From an uncultured Bacilli bacterium (GTDB lineage: Bacteria > Bacillota_I > Bacilli_A > RF39 > UBA660): a stretch of DNA of 10,328 bases. A program made the translations under genes and the position numbers. Below are positions 1-6,498 of the stretch, piece by piece. The stretch is from assembly GCA_944332105.1 (NCBI GenBank), contig CALVJI010000039.1:1-10328 (forward strand), written 5' to 3'. Positions within the stretch are counted from its first letter, which is position 1, and each line of letters begins with the position of its first letter. The notes beneath the pieces were generated by a model. It ran no database searches. It saw nothing but the letters and a program-made list of their open reading frames with translations, and was not told the origin of the DNA.

Positions 1-2
1 AT

Positions 3-224
3 GATGTAGCAGAAGCAGAAAGGCAAGAGAAAGAAGATATTTATTTGACTGGTGAATTGGAAGGACGTGCCTCTGGATTACAAGAAGGAAGAATTTCTGG
101 AATCAAAGAGGGAAAAGCAATGCGCGATGAAGAGATTGCCCGTAATTTAAAGACACTGAATATTCCACTTTCTATGATAGAAAAAGCAACTGGTTTAAGT
201 ATTCGAGAAATTAATAAATTGTAA
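3..224 (+). CDS. C-terminal tail of an Rpn / PD-(D/E)XK nuclease-family (transposase-like) protein, partial at left edge
   Basis: An open frame enters from the left edge and ends at TAA 222-224, giving 73 readable residues. The tail starts with an acidic helix, then has glycines spaced four residues apart (GELEGRASGLQEGRISGIKEG), a linker with MRDEEIARNLK, and a closing helix-turn-helix-like segment (IPLSMIEKATGLSIREINKL). This layout (EG-rich coiled repeat, then 'ia..l...g.s...I...TGLs.eEI..L') is the usual C-terminus of the Rpn recombination-promoting nuclease / PDDEXK_2 family (TIGR01784 type). The catalytic nuclease core would lie upstream of the window and cannot be seen. No terminator follows closely. 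Family assignment rests on the tail only, and other proteins carry similar tails. Confidence 0.6.
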   Translation, partial: DVAEAERQEKEDIYLTGELEGRASGLQEGRISGIKEGKAMRDEEIARNLKTLNIPLSMIEKATGLSIREINKL

Positions 225-251
225 GAATAAAAATAAGGGATAACCTAATAT

Positions 252-398
252 AAATTGAATACGCCTAGACATTTCAACGCCACGGATACGGCTGCTCAGG
301 AGTATGATGCGAACTCGACCGGGTATGCTGGCAACGGTAATGTTACCAACACACTTGGCGTGCGCGCGAGATTCCTACTAAGATTAGCACAAGGCTAA
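252..398 (+). pseudogene. Start-less, GC-rich protein fragment, possibly the C-terminus of a DUF6273-like surface protein
   Basis: The frame is open from the stop at 246-248 to TAA 396-398 (about 49 codons). It has no ATG or GTG, only a TTG at 255 without a ribosome binding site. The translation has a small-residue, Asn/Thr/Gly-rich stretch (AAQEYDANSTGYAGNGNV) followed by TNTLGVRARFLLRLAQG and the stop. That resembles the 'GNV...GVRPaf.l' ending of DUF6273-type domains with the usual Pro replaced by Ala. Base composition differs from the rest: by hand count about 62 of 110 bases at 261-370 are G or C, against strongly AT-rich flanks. It uses codons such as GCG, CGC and GGC that are rare in neighbouring genes. 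I infer a transferred or recombined 3' remnant. A structured RNA cannot be excluded. Family recall is from memory and weak. Confidence 0.3.
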
Positions 399-553
399 TG
401 AACTTAATATTATAGGTCAAGGCTTATAATAAGAAGAAGTAGCTAGCAATAGTAATCTTGTATAGATTGGAAACAAGGTTGTTCCTGAGTTTATTATTCG
501 AATAAAAAATATAGATATTATTAGAATTATATTTAATAATTAACACTATGTTT

Positions 554-580
554 AAAACAGGAAAAAAGATCCTGTTTTTT
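554..580 (+). terminator. Intrinsic terminator (or attenuator) 68 bp upstream of feoA
   Basis: Arms AAAACAGGA (554-562) and TCCTGTTTT (570-578) enclose the loop AAAAAGA, and the right arm runs into a T tract to 580, interrupted by a C further on. The stem is perfect over nine pairs, with four G:C pairs. No gene ends just before it on the + strand. It therefore either terminates an unannotated transcript from the 399-550 region or lies in the feo leader as an attenuator. Confidence 0.7.
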
Positions 581-648
581 TCTGTTTTTACTAAACAATG
601 CCCATTTTTTTTCTTTTTCATATACTACCGTAGAAAGGTTTTGATAAA

Positions 649-876
649 ATGAAATGTAGTGAGTTACAAGTAGGAAAAAAAGCCAAAATTAAAAAAATAG
701 ATTTAGATGAAAAAAAGCAAATGAAACTCTTTCATCTAGGTGTTATTCCTGGAGAAGATATTATTTGCAAATTTAAAAGTCCTTTTCATACACCTATTGC
801 TTACCAGATTAAAGGATGTGTTTTTGCTATCCGTGAAGAAGATGCAGCTTTAATCGAGGTGGAACATGAAAAATAA
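649..876 (+). CDS. feoA: FeoA, SH3-like ferrous iron transport accessory protein
   Basis: This 75-residue protein has the usual FeoA size and layout: an N-terminal 'sELqvGkkakIkkI' strand, a central 'mKLfHLGViPGedI' (family R/K-L-x-x-LG-x-x-x-G), then 'KSPFHTPIAYQIKGCVFAIREEDAALIEV', matching the FeoA ending 'apfg.Pi.y.v.G..lalR..dA..I.V'. The SH3-like domain acts in the cytoplasm with the FeoB permease in Fe(II) uptake. The ATG has AGAAAGG at 632-638 as ribosome binding site, with about 10 bases of spacing. Its last 11 bases overlap the start of feoB, a tight translational coupling. The gene is intact even though the downstream feoB is interrupted. Confidence 0.9.
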   Translation: MKCSELQVGKKAKIKKIDLDEKKQMKLFHLGVIPGEDIICKFKSPFHTPIAYQIKGCVFAIREEDAALIEVEHEK

Positions 877-2836
877 AAAAGCATGTTTAATTGGCAATCC
901 AAATGTCGGAAAATCCTCTCTTTTTAATTTTTTAACTGGTTCTTTACAGCACACGGGTAATTGGACAGGTAAAACAGTTGCTAATGAAGTAGGTAAATGT
1001 GAGTATCAAAGTATTTGTTGAGACATCATTAACTAACCAGGAATGTATTCTTTAATTTATCAAAGCCCCGAAGAAGAAGTCGCGAGTGACTTTGTATTTT
1101 TAGAAAAATATGATCTAGCGATTGTTGTCGCGGATGCGACCAATTTAGAAAGAAGCATGGAAATTATTTTAGAAGTATTAGATGTCACTGACCATGTGAT
1201 TGTCTGTCTAAACTTAATCGATGAAGCTCGTAAGCGCAACATTTTGGTTGATCCACAAGAATTAATGGAAAAATTACAAGTGCCTGTAATTGCAACAAGT
1301 GTGAAAGAAAAAATAGGGTTACAAGAACTAATAGAAACAATGAATAAAGAATATATATGGCATCCTAAAGAAATAACACATAGTCCTAAAATTGAACGGT
1401 ATTGCAACTATATGCTACCTAAACTTAGTACCTCTAAAAAAGGAGTAGCTATTAAACTTTTATTAGATGATAAACTAGAAAAAAAATATGAACTTTCAAG
1501 CGAAACTCAAAAGATTTTACGATTCTATCGCAAATATTTAACTAAAATGGAAATTAAAGAAAGCTATCATGATTATGCCAAAACAATTAATAAAGATGTT
1601 ATTGAAAGAAAAAAAGAACAAGAAAAAAGAGAAGATAAAATATGGAACACTTTATTTTCAAATCGGTGGACAAGTTTTCCACTTATGCTACTATTGCTTT
1701 TTGGAATCTTATGGTTGACCATTTATTTTTCAAATATTCCATCAGAATTTTTATTTGAATTTTTTCAATCTTTAGAAACACCAATTTATAATCTCTTAAG
1801 TTTTTTACCTTCATCTCTTTTAGATCCTTTAATATATGGGGGCTATCGAACTCTTTATTGGGTCGTATCGGTTATGCTTCCGCCCATGCTGATCTTTTTT
1901 CCTTTATTTTCTTTATTAGAAGATTATGGTCTTTTACCTCGAATTGCTTTTAATTTAGACGCACCATTCGCCAAATGTGGTTCGTGTGGCAAACAAAGTT
2001 TAACCATGTGCATGGGCTTAGGCTGTAATGCGGTAGGTGTGACAGGAACACGAATTATGGAATCAAAAAAAATGCGCCTTCTTTCCATTCTAACGAATGT
2101 ATTCATGCCTTGTAATGGACGTTTCCCAGCCATGATCGCGATTATCGGCATGTTTTTCGTTCAAAATAATACTTTTTTAGGTAGTATCTACTCAGCTTTA
2201 ATCTTATCTATAATTATTTTAGGCGGCATTTTATTAACTTTTTTAATCACAAAAATTTTAAGTAAAGTAATTTTAAAAAAAGAAGAACCACTTTTCATAC
2301 TGGAGTTACCATCTTTTCGCAGGCCGAAGATTTTAAAAACAATATATTTTGCTTGGAAAGAAAAAGCTCTTCACGTTTTAGTAAGAGCCATCATTGTTTC
2401 ATTTCCCGCTGGTTTATTCATTTATTTTCTAGCCAATGTATCCATAGAACACATTTCTTTACTAAATTATTTGCAAAACTTTTTAGAACCATTTGGCCAA
2501 TGTCTCGGTTTAGATGGGGCAATTATCTTAGCTTTTATTCTTGGCTTTCCGGCAAATGAAATCGTTATTCCAATGCTTTTAATGATTTATAGTGGAGGAA
2601 CAATGCTTGTAGAGTACACTTCTTTAGAAAGTTTAAAACAGATCTTTTTAATAAATGGTTGGACAATACTAACCGCCGTAAATTTTTTAATCTTATCTTT
2701 ATGTCATTTTCCATGCGCGACAACCATGCTGACAATCAAAAAAGAAACGAAGAGCTTTGGTTATACCTTCCTTGCATTTTTACTACCAACTTGCCTCGGT
2801 ATTCTTCTTGCTTTTTTAGTAAACCTTTTATTTTAA
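866..2836 (+). pseudogene. feoB: FeoB ferrous iron permease, interrupted by two in-frame stops in the G domain
   Basis: Translation from ATG 866 (good site GAGGTG at 856-861, overlapping feoA) gives G1 GNPNVGKS at residues 10-17, then a QHTGNWTGKT segment corresponding to the FeoB G2 region. The frame then meets TGA at codon 52 (1019-1021) and TAA at codon 57 (1034-1036). It continues in the same frame for 600 codons to TAA 2836. Without the stops it would be 656 residues, normal for compact Bacillota FeoB. Downstream features are intact: G4 NLID (about 116-119), a G5-like ATS (about 143-145), Gate 1 (CGKQSLTMCMGLGCN, FMPCNGRFP) and Gate 2 (LGFPANEIVIPML), with about eight or more membrane segments. 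The expected G3 motif D-x-P-G reads N-stop-P-G. An ATG at 1043 could start a 597-residue product lacking G1-G3, but AGGA abuts it, a poor initiation site. Either a recent pseudogene or a local sequence error. Confidence 0.85.
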
Positions 2837-3916
2837 AGTAAAACTGTTATTAATTATAGGAATGCTGTAAAGAAGTAAAATATCAGTAGTATCTTGCCAA
2901 TTAATCTCTTCCACATTTTCTAAATAATCACTAGTAATATAACGAAGATCAATTACAGTAATTTTTTGATAATCCGGAATGAATAATGGGAGAAGAGAAC
3001 TTGCAAATGAATCCCGAAAAACAATAAGTTCTCTATTCGTTGTAGCCATTTTATTTTCGATAAATAAAAGAGAACTTGCTCCACTTAAAAAAACGTCATA
3101 TCCATCTAAATGGTGGATATTTTCTTTTTGATAAACTTTCTCAAATTGTTGATGCTCATAATTAAAGACAGATGCCTCTTCAATAATATCATTTGTATAA
3201 TAGGTAATAGTCTCAGCTTTAATATTATTAGGAATTCGTGATTTTAAGGCTCCATAAAAAGGAGTCACTTCTTGTTTAGTCCACGAATAATTACTAGTAG
3301 GTAATTGCATTTCTGTTTTTAACTTCTGGACTACGTCTTGCAAAGCAGACTGTTTCCAATGAATATCTGTTTGGTAATAGCTATCTTTGTTTAGTTCTTC
3401 AAATAAAGAAATATAAGAATAATTTTGAAATGCGGTTTGGACTTGAGAAACAAGTTTTTTATAATCTAATTTAGGGATTTGAGAATCATCAACATAATAA
3501 ATTTGATCAGGAATAATACTATAATAAACATGAGAAGAGTGGTTATACTTATCAAGTGTCTCTTGTAATAATTCTGTAAAATAATTGATAGAGTCTTCAT
3601 TAATAGTAGGATTTAATTCATATAAAGAATTATCTATTTGGATCACATTATTTTCCTCTATTTTTTGAAATAGATTCAAAGATATCGTTCCTTTTAGTTG
3701 CCTAAAGAAAGTTCGGTAAGGAAATTGATCCGTTAAATAATCTGTCCATTTAGAAAAATAACTATTATTTAAAATACTTTCTACAGAAAAATTTGGAACT
3801 TGTTCTAACTTTCTTCTTTCTTCTAGTGAAAGTTCATCTGCTGGTTTCATTATTCCTAGAATGCAGAACAAAAGCATAGGACCTAAAATACATAAAATCG
3901 TTAATTTATCTTTCAT
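2828..3916 (-). CDS. DHHW / AlgJ-like SGNH-fold acyltransferase partner, membrane-anchored
   Basis: This 362-residue protein has one N-terminal membrane anchor (about residues 5-22) and then the 'LSLEERRKLEQVPNFS' segment typical of DHHW/AlgJ proteins ('EnR.la..P'). 'TDIHWKQSA' at 183-191 matches the family's DHHW motif with Ile for the first His. 'FRDSFASSLLP' at 300-310 is the usual Asp-Ser-Phe block. Such proteins act outside the membrane with an MBOAT protein to O-acetylate surface polysaccharides. The start is the ATG at 3916: AGGAGG (3923-3928) lies six bases upstream and overlaps the stop of the MBOAT gene. A start at 3967 would be buried in MBOAT. The block 'DGYDVFLSGASSLLF' has Ser where relatives often have Asn (GGN). 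The 3' end overlaps feoB by 9 bp, tail to tail. Confidence 0.8.
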   Translation of the reverse strand: MKDKLTILCILGPMLLFCILGIMKPADELSLEERRKLEQVPNFSVESILNNSYFSKWTDYLTDQFPYRTFFRQLKGTISLNLFQKIEENNVIQIDNSLYELNPTINEDSINYFTELLQETLDKYNHSSHVYYSIIPDQIYYVDDSQIPKLDYKKLVSQVQTAFQNYSYISLFEELNKDSYYQTDIHWKQSALQDVVQKLKTEMQLPTSNYSWTKQEVTPFYGALKSRIPNNIKAETITYYTNDIIEEASVFNYEHQQFEKVYQKENIHHLDGYDVFLSGASSLLFIENKMATTNRELIVFRDSFASSLLPLFIPDYQKITVIDLRYITSDYLENVEEINWQDTTDILLLYSIPIINNSFTLK

Positions 3917-3922
3917 ATATAT

Positions 3923-3928
3923 CCTCCT
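3923..3928 (-). promoter_or_regulatory. Ribosome binding site AGGAGG that fixes the DHHW gene start
   Basis: Read on the minus strand, AGGAGG lies six bases before ATG 3916. It overlaps the TAG stop of the upstream MBOAT gene (3927-3929), so the two genes are probably translationally coupled. The longer frame starting at 3967 has no comparable site. Confidence 0.8.
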
Positions 3929-5318
3929 AAAATCTAAAATACAAAAATGGGTTGTACGAATCATCAATAATATATCCAGTTATAATGAAAAGTAAAATCA
4001 TTAGACCAATTGGTTCAAGAACGATTAAAACCTTTTTTCCAACTTTGGAAGTAGCTATCTTATTATAAAGATTTTTTATCCATGGACCCATTCCGATAAA
4101 CGCAAGAAGTAAAATAACCAAATAATTTCTTAAATAAAAATTTGTTTCAACATTGGTAAAAGGTAAAGTGAAATTAAACAAGTTTTTGAAGAAAAGTCCA
4201 ATACCGGTTATGGATTCTGTTTGAAATATGATAAAACTAAATAAAATCAAAATAAAAGTAGTGATATGAGCAAAAACTTTATGCTTATCGAGAAATTTTT
4301 GCCATACAAATTTTTCTAAAAGTAAAAGCACCGCGAAATAAAGTCCCCATAAGACAAAGTTCCAACTGGCACCATGCCATAATCCGGTTATTAACCATAC
4401 AAGTAAAATATTGCGCATTTGTTTTAGTTTGCCCGCACGGTTTCCACCTAATGGAATATAGACATAGTCTCTAAACCATGTGGACAAAGAAATATGCCAT
4501 CTTCGCCAAAAATCGGTAATGCTCGACGCGATCAGTGGATAATTGAAGTTTTCTAAAAAATGAAATCCAAATACTAAACCAAGGCCAATAGCCATATCGC
4601 TGTACCCAGAAAAATCATAATAAATTTGAAAAGTATATGCTAAAGCTTTTAACCAAAAACTTAAAATAGTTGGTGTTGCTATTGTTTCAAGACTTGTCGC
4701 GAATGCTCCTAAAAGATTAGCTAACAACACTTTTTTTCCTAACCCAATAATAAATCTTTTTAATCCTGAAGCTACGAGAGAAACACTAGTGGTTCGATTT
4801 TGCATTTCTTGTGAAACGGTTTCATAACGGACAATTGGCCCAGCAATCAATTGAGGAAATAAAGTTAAATAAGTAGCAAAATCAAAAACATTTTTTGCTG
4901 GCTGTATTTTCCCTTTATAAATATCTATGACATAACTTGTCGCTTGAAAAGTAAAAAAGCTTATACCAATAGGCATGATGATATGAAATAACGAGAAATT
5001 GATATGAAACAAGGCATTAATATTAGTAATAAAAAAATTGAAATATTTAAAATAAAATAATAGTCCAAAATTAATTGCTAAATTAGCAATCAACCAAAAT
5101 TTCTTTTGCATAGGATATTTAATAATGAGTTTTCCTGAATAATAGTTTAAGATGCAAGAAAAAATAAGAACGATAATATATTTTGACTCACCGTAAAAAT
5201 AAAAAAATAAACTGAAAATTAACAACACGAAATTCCGAAACTTTTTAGGAATTAAAAAATAGCACAAAATACATAATGGTAAAAAATAATATAAAAATGA
5301 AATACTTGAAAATACCAT
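3927..5318 (-). CDS. MBOAT-family O-acyltransferase (AlgI/DltB-like), polytopic membrane protein
   Basis: This 463-residue, very hydrophobic protein has many membrane segments. It carries the MBOAT core 'YDFSGYSDMAIGLGLVFGF' (about 234-252), 'NFNYPLIASSITDFWRRWHISLSTWFRDYVYIPLGGNR' (about 257-294, His275) and 'LVWLITGLWHGASWNFVLWG', in which His315 matches the invariant catalytic histidine. Length and motifs fit AlgI/PatA-type proteins, which move an acetyl group from the cytoplasm across the membrane and pass it to an extracytoplasmic partner, here the DHHW protein ten bases downstream. The substrate (teichoic acid, capsule or other glycan) cannot be read from the sequence. The start is ATG 5318 with AAGGAGG at 5324-5330. 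No promoter fits between this site and the terminator just upstream. Confidence 0.92.
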   Translation of the reverse strand: MVFSSISFLYYFLPLCILCYFLIPKKFRNFVLLIFSLFFYFYGESKYIIVLIFSCILNYYSGKLIIKYPMQKKFWLIANLAINFGLLFYFKYFNFFITNINALFHINFSLFHIIMPIGISFFTFQATSYVIDIYKGKIQPAKNVFDFATYLTLFPQLIAGPIVRYETVSQEMQNRTTSVSLVASGLKRFIIGLGKKVLLANLLGAFATSLETIATPTILSFWLKALAYTFQIYYDFSGYSDMAIGLGLVFGFHFLENFNYPLIASSITDFWRRWHISLSTWFRDYVYIPLGGNRAGKLKQMRNILLVWLITGLWHGASWNFVLWGLYFAVLLLLEKFVWQKFLDKHKVFAHITTFILILFSFIIFQTESITGIGLFFKNLFNFTLPFTNVETNFYLRNYLVILLLAFIGMGPWIKNLYNKIATSKVGKKVLIVLEPIGLMILLFIITGYIIDDSYNPFLYFRF

Positions 5319-5331
5319 AAAATCCTCCTTT

Positions 5332-5353
5332 AAAAAAAAGCCTAAATAGGCTT
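5332..5353 (-). terminator. Intrinsic terminator between the lipoprotein and MBOAT genes
   Basis: On the minus strand the hairpin is AAGCCT-ATTT-AGGCTT (arms within 5338-5353), followed by a T tract down to 5332. It overlaps the last bases of the lipoprotein stop codon. The MBOAT ribosome binding site begins immediately after the T tract. The six-pair stem has three G:C pairs, so termination may be partial. MBOAT and DHHW expression would then depend on read-through or on a promoter inside the lipoprotein gene. Confidence 0.75.
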
Positions 5354-5819
5354 ATGATAATTTGTCAAAATTTTCTTCTATTTTAGGCGCTAATTCATTT
5401 GACATAATAACAAGAATTAAGTTCCCTTTATTTTTGACAACTACATTTTCTGCTGTAACACAAATCCATTTACTTGGATTAATATTTTCTTCGATTTGTT
5501 TTTTCAAAGCTTCAATGTCTTGATCCTCTTTAGCCCGTACTAACACAACAGAATGGGCAATAGAACCAACCATAGGTTCAGATGCTAAAGCACTATCAAA
5601 CTCGATATCGCTAGTTCCCAAGTAATTTTCTACATTTTCACTCGTAACCTCGATATTTGATAAAGCCATAGGTAATTCATCTTCACTGATTCCTTCATAT
5701 AATTTTGTCATGATTTCTTCTAAAGATCCTTCAATATTTTGTTCTTTAGTTGTACATCCTGTTAAGAATAAAGAACCTAGAATAATTAGACCTAAAGCTA
5801 TTTTTTTTACATGTGTCAT
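5352..5819 (-). CDS. Small lipoprotein resembling DUF4358
   Basis: This 155-residue precursor has a lysine-containing N-region, a hydrophobic core and the lipobox LTGC with Cys22, so the mature protein should be lipid-anchored on the outer face of the membrane. The mature part has a short helix (LEEIMTKLYEGI) and a domain with 'YLGTSDIEFDSALASEPMVGSIAHSVVLVRAKEDQDIEALKKQIEENI' ending in 'NVVVKNKGNLILVIMSNE'. This resembles the DUF4358 pattern in which a 'v.lvkakd..d.e.lk..i' helix is followed by 'gkyvllvis'. Such lipoproteins are, as far as I recall, often found near MBOAT/DHHW genes, which fits the neighbours here. The start at 5819 has GGAGG at 5826-5830. The molecular role is unknown. Confidence 0.75.
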   Translation of the reverse strand: MTHVKKIALGLIILGSLFLTGCTTKEQNIEGSLEEIMTKLYEGISEDELPMALSNIEVTSENVENYLGTSDIEFDSALASEPMVGSIAHSVVLVRAKEDQDIEALKKQIEENINPSKWICVTAENVVVKNKGNLILVIMSNELAPKIEENFDKLS

Positions 5820-5842
5820 TTTTTACCTCCGGGCATAAGTGT

Positions 5843-5866
5843 ATCATAGACTTAGAGGTTAGTCTA
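5843..5866 (-). promoter_or_regulatory. Possible lipoprotein promoter with a dyad (operator candidate)
   Basis: On the minus strand a -10-like TATGAT (5848 down to 5843) lies a plausible distance before the lipoprotein start. I see no good -35. Directly upstream is the inverted repeat TAGACT (5847-5852) / AGTCTA (5861-5866) with an 8-base centre, covering the -35/-10 spacer. It could bind a repressor. On the + strand the same dyad is followed by T residues, but no gene upstream needs a terminator in that direction. Weak evidence. Confidence 0.25.
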
Positions 5867-5889
5867 CTATTTTTTTTATGATAAAAATT

Positions 5890-5898
5890 TGATACAAT
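5890..5898 (+). promoter_or_regulatory. tag: Extended -10 promoter element for the tag operon
   Basis: TG-A-TACAAT (TG at 5890-5891, TACAAT at 5893-5898) matches the extended -10 consensus TGnTATAAT with one mismatch. The -35 region is only a run of T, as is common with extended -10 promoters. Transcription would begin near 5905, about 20 bases before the GTG start of tag. No other promoter-like element is obvious between the divergent genes on this strand. Confidence 0.45.
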
Positions 5899-5911
5899 AC
5901 AAATAGAAAAT

Positions 5912-5917
5912 AGGAGA
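5912..5917 (+). promoter_or_regulatory. Ribosome binding site AGGAGA supporting a GTG start for tag
   Basis: AGGAGA lies seven bases before GTG 5925. The first in-frame ATG comes inside the conserved Tag core (EEWGM), so GTG is the real start. Confidence 0.8.
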
Positions 5918-5924
5918 GAAAACA

Positions 5925-6476
5925 GTGAAAGAATTAAAAAGATGTCATTGGTGTAATGTTAAAAACGAAAAATATATTAAATATCATGATGAGGAGTGGG
6001 GCATGTTACGTTTAGACGATGCCTATTTATTTGAAATGCTTGTCTTAGAATCTTTTCAAGCTGGTTTATCATTTGAATGTATTCTAAATAAACGAGAGGA
6101 TTTTCGTTCCTCTTTTGATCAATTTGATTGGTATAAAATCCAAAATTATGATGAAAGAAAAATAAATGAACTTTTACAAAACAAAAAAATTGTTCGCAAT
6201 CGAAGAAAAATCATTGCTATCATTAATAACGCTAAAGTATTTGAAAACATCAGAACAGAATATTCTTCCTTTGCTAATTATTTAATGACTTTTACTCATA
6301 ACAAAATCATTGTCGAAAATGATAAAACTCACTCAGCATTATCGGATGCTTTATCTAAAGATTTACAAAAACGAGGAATGAAATTTGTGGGAACAGTCAT
6401 CATATATTCTTATTTGCAAGCCATCGGTGTAATAAATTCACATGAAGAGGAATGTTTCCTTTATAAACAAGCATAA
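5925..6476 (+). CDS. tag: DNA-3-methyladenine glycosylase I (Tag)
   Basis: This 183-residue protein is the usual length for Tag. It removes 3-methyladenine from alkylated DNA, starting base excision repair in the cytoplasm. It aligns with E. coli Tag throughout: 'RCHWCN...YIKYHDEEWG' (Cys7, His21), 'LFEMLVLESFQAGLSF' (Glu42 matching E. coli Glu38), 'FDQFD', 'NRRKIIAIINNA', 'SDALSKDLQKRGMKFVGTVIIYSYLQAIGVINSHEEEC' (His173, Cys177). Cys7, His21, His173 and Cys177 match the structural zinc ligands. Phe50 stands where E. coli Tag has Trp46, one of the base-stacking residues. Translation starts at GTG 5925 with AGGAGA upstream. The P-type ATPase follows after 22 bp, so the genes are probably cotranscribed. 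Confidence 0.93.
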   Translation: MKELKRCHWCNVKNEKYIKYHDEEWGMLRLDDAYLFEMLVLESFQAGLSFECILNKREDFRSSFDQFDWYKIQNYDERKINELLQNKKIVRNRRKIIAIINNAKVFENIRTEYSSFANYLMTFTHNKIIVENDKTHSALSDALSKDLQKRGMKFVGTVIIYSYLQAIGVINSHEEECFLYKQA

Positions 6477-6485
6477 TAAAAAAGA

Positions 6486-6490
6486 AAGGA
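6486..6490 (+). promoter_or_regulatory. Ribosome binding site AAGGA that fixes the ATPase start at 6499
   Basis: AAGGA lies eight bases before ATG 6499, and the protein from there begins 'MFYQKQIEEIEKEL', typical for this ATPase family. The same frame is open back to an ATG at 6442, but that would add 19 basic residues encoded inside the end of tag and has no site of its own. Confidence 0.7.
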
Positions 6491-6498
6491 AAAAGAAA

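Larger units (their letters stand above)
225..648. other. Gene-poor spacer between the nuclease tail and feoA
   Basis: Apart from the GC-rich fragment, no convincing gene is seen here on either strand. From 399 to 553 the sequence is very AT-rich. It contains a 12-bp perfect palindrome at 494-505 (TTATTCGAATAA), an imperfect 24-bp dyad at 517-540 (arms ATTATTA and TAATAAT) and a small hairpin at 456-478 (TCTTGT/ACAAGG). The palindromes could be operators for feoAB, but they do not match a Fur or DtxR box closely enough for me to name one. A terminator follows at 554-580. I could not find a convincing -35/-10 pair for feoA. Confidence 0.5.

Noticed and set aside
250..410. Known riboswitch, tmRNA or RNase P in the GC-rich island
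   Set aside because: I could not match conserved cores I know (TPP, FMN, SAM, T-box, M-box, yybP-ykoY, NiCo, RNase P). The sequence reads better as a protein fragment, though a new RNA is not excluded.
494..540. Fur or PerR box upstream of feoA
   Set aside because: The palindromes are AT-only or nearly so and do not match the known consensus sequences closely enough. In this composition such dyads arise by chance.
424..621. Minus-strand 65-codon frame
   Set aside because: It has no ribosome binding site before the ATG at 621, runs antisense through the terminator hairpin, and encodes low-complexity Asn/Ile/Lys sequence expected from AT-rich DNA.
1019..1036. Stop-codon reassignment or selenocysteine at the feoB TGA
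   Set aside because: Tryptophan is TGG in the long intact genes, and no other in-frame TGA is seen. Even if TGA were read through, TAA follows five codons later, so recoding of TGA cannot restore the protein.
1005..1045. Frameshift bypass of the feoB stops
   Set aside because: One alternative frame is open across the region but encodes no D-x-P-G motif and would need two compensating shifts. The register before and after the stops is already correct.
3917..3967. Longer start for the DHHW gene
   Set aside because: It has no ribosome binding site, lies inside the MBOAT 3' end, and adds residues before a well-placed membrane anchor that starts at 3916.
6442..6498. Longer start for the P-type ATPase
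   Set aside because: It would add 19 mostly basic residues encoded inside tag, and the good ribosome binding site is before 6499.
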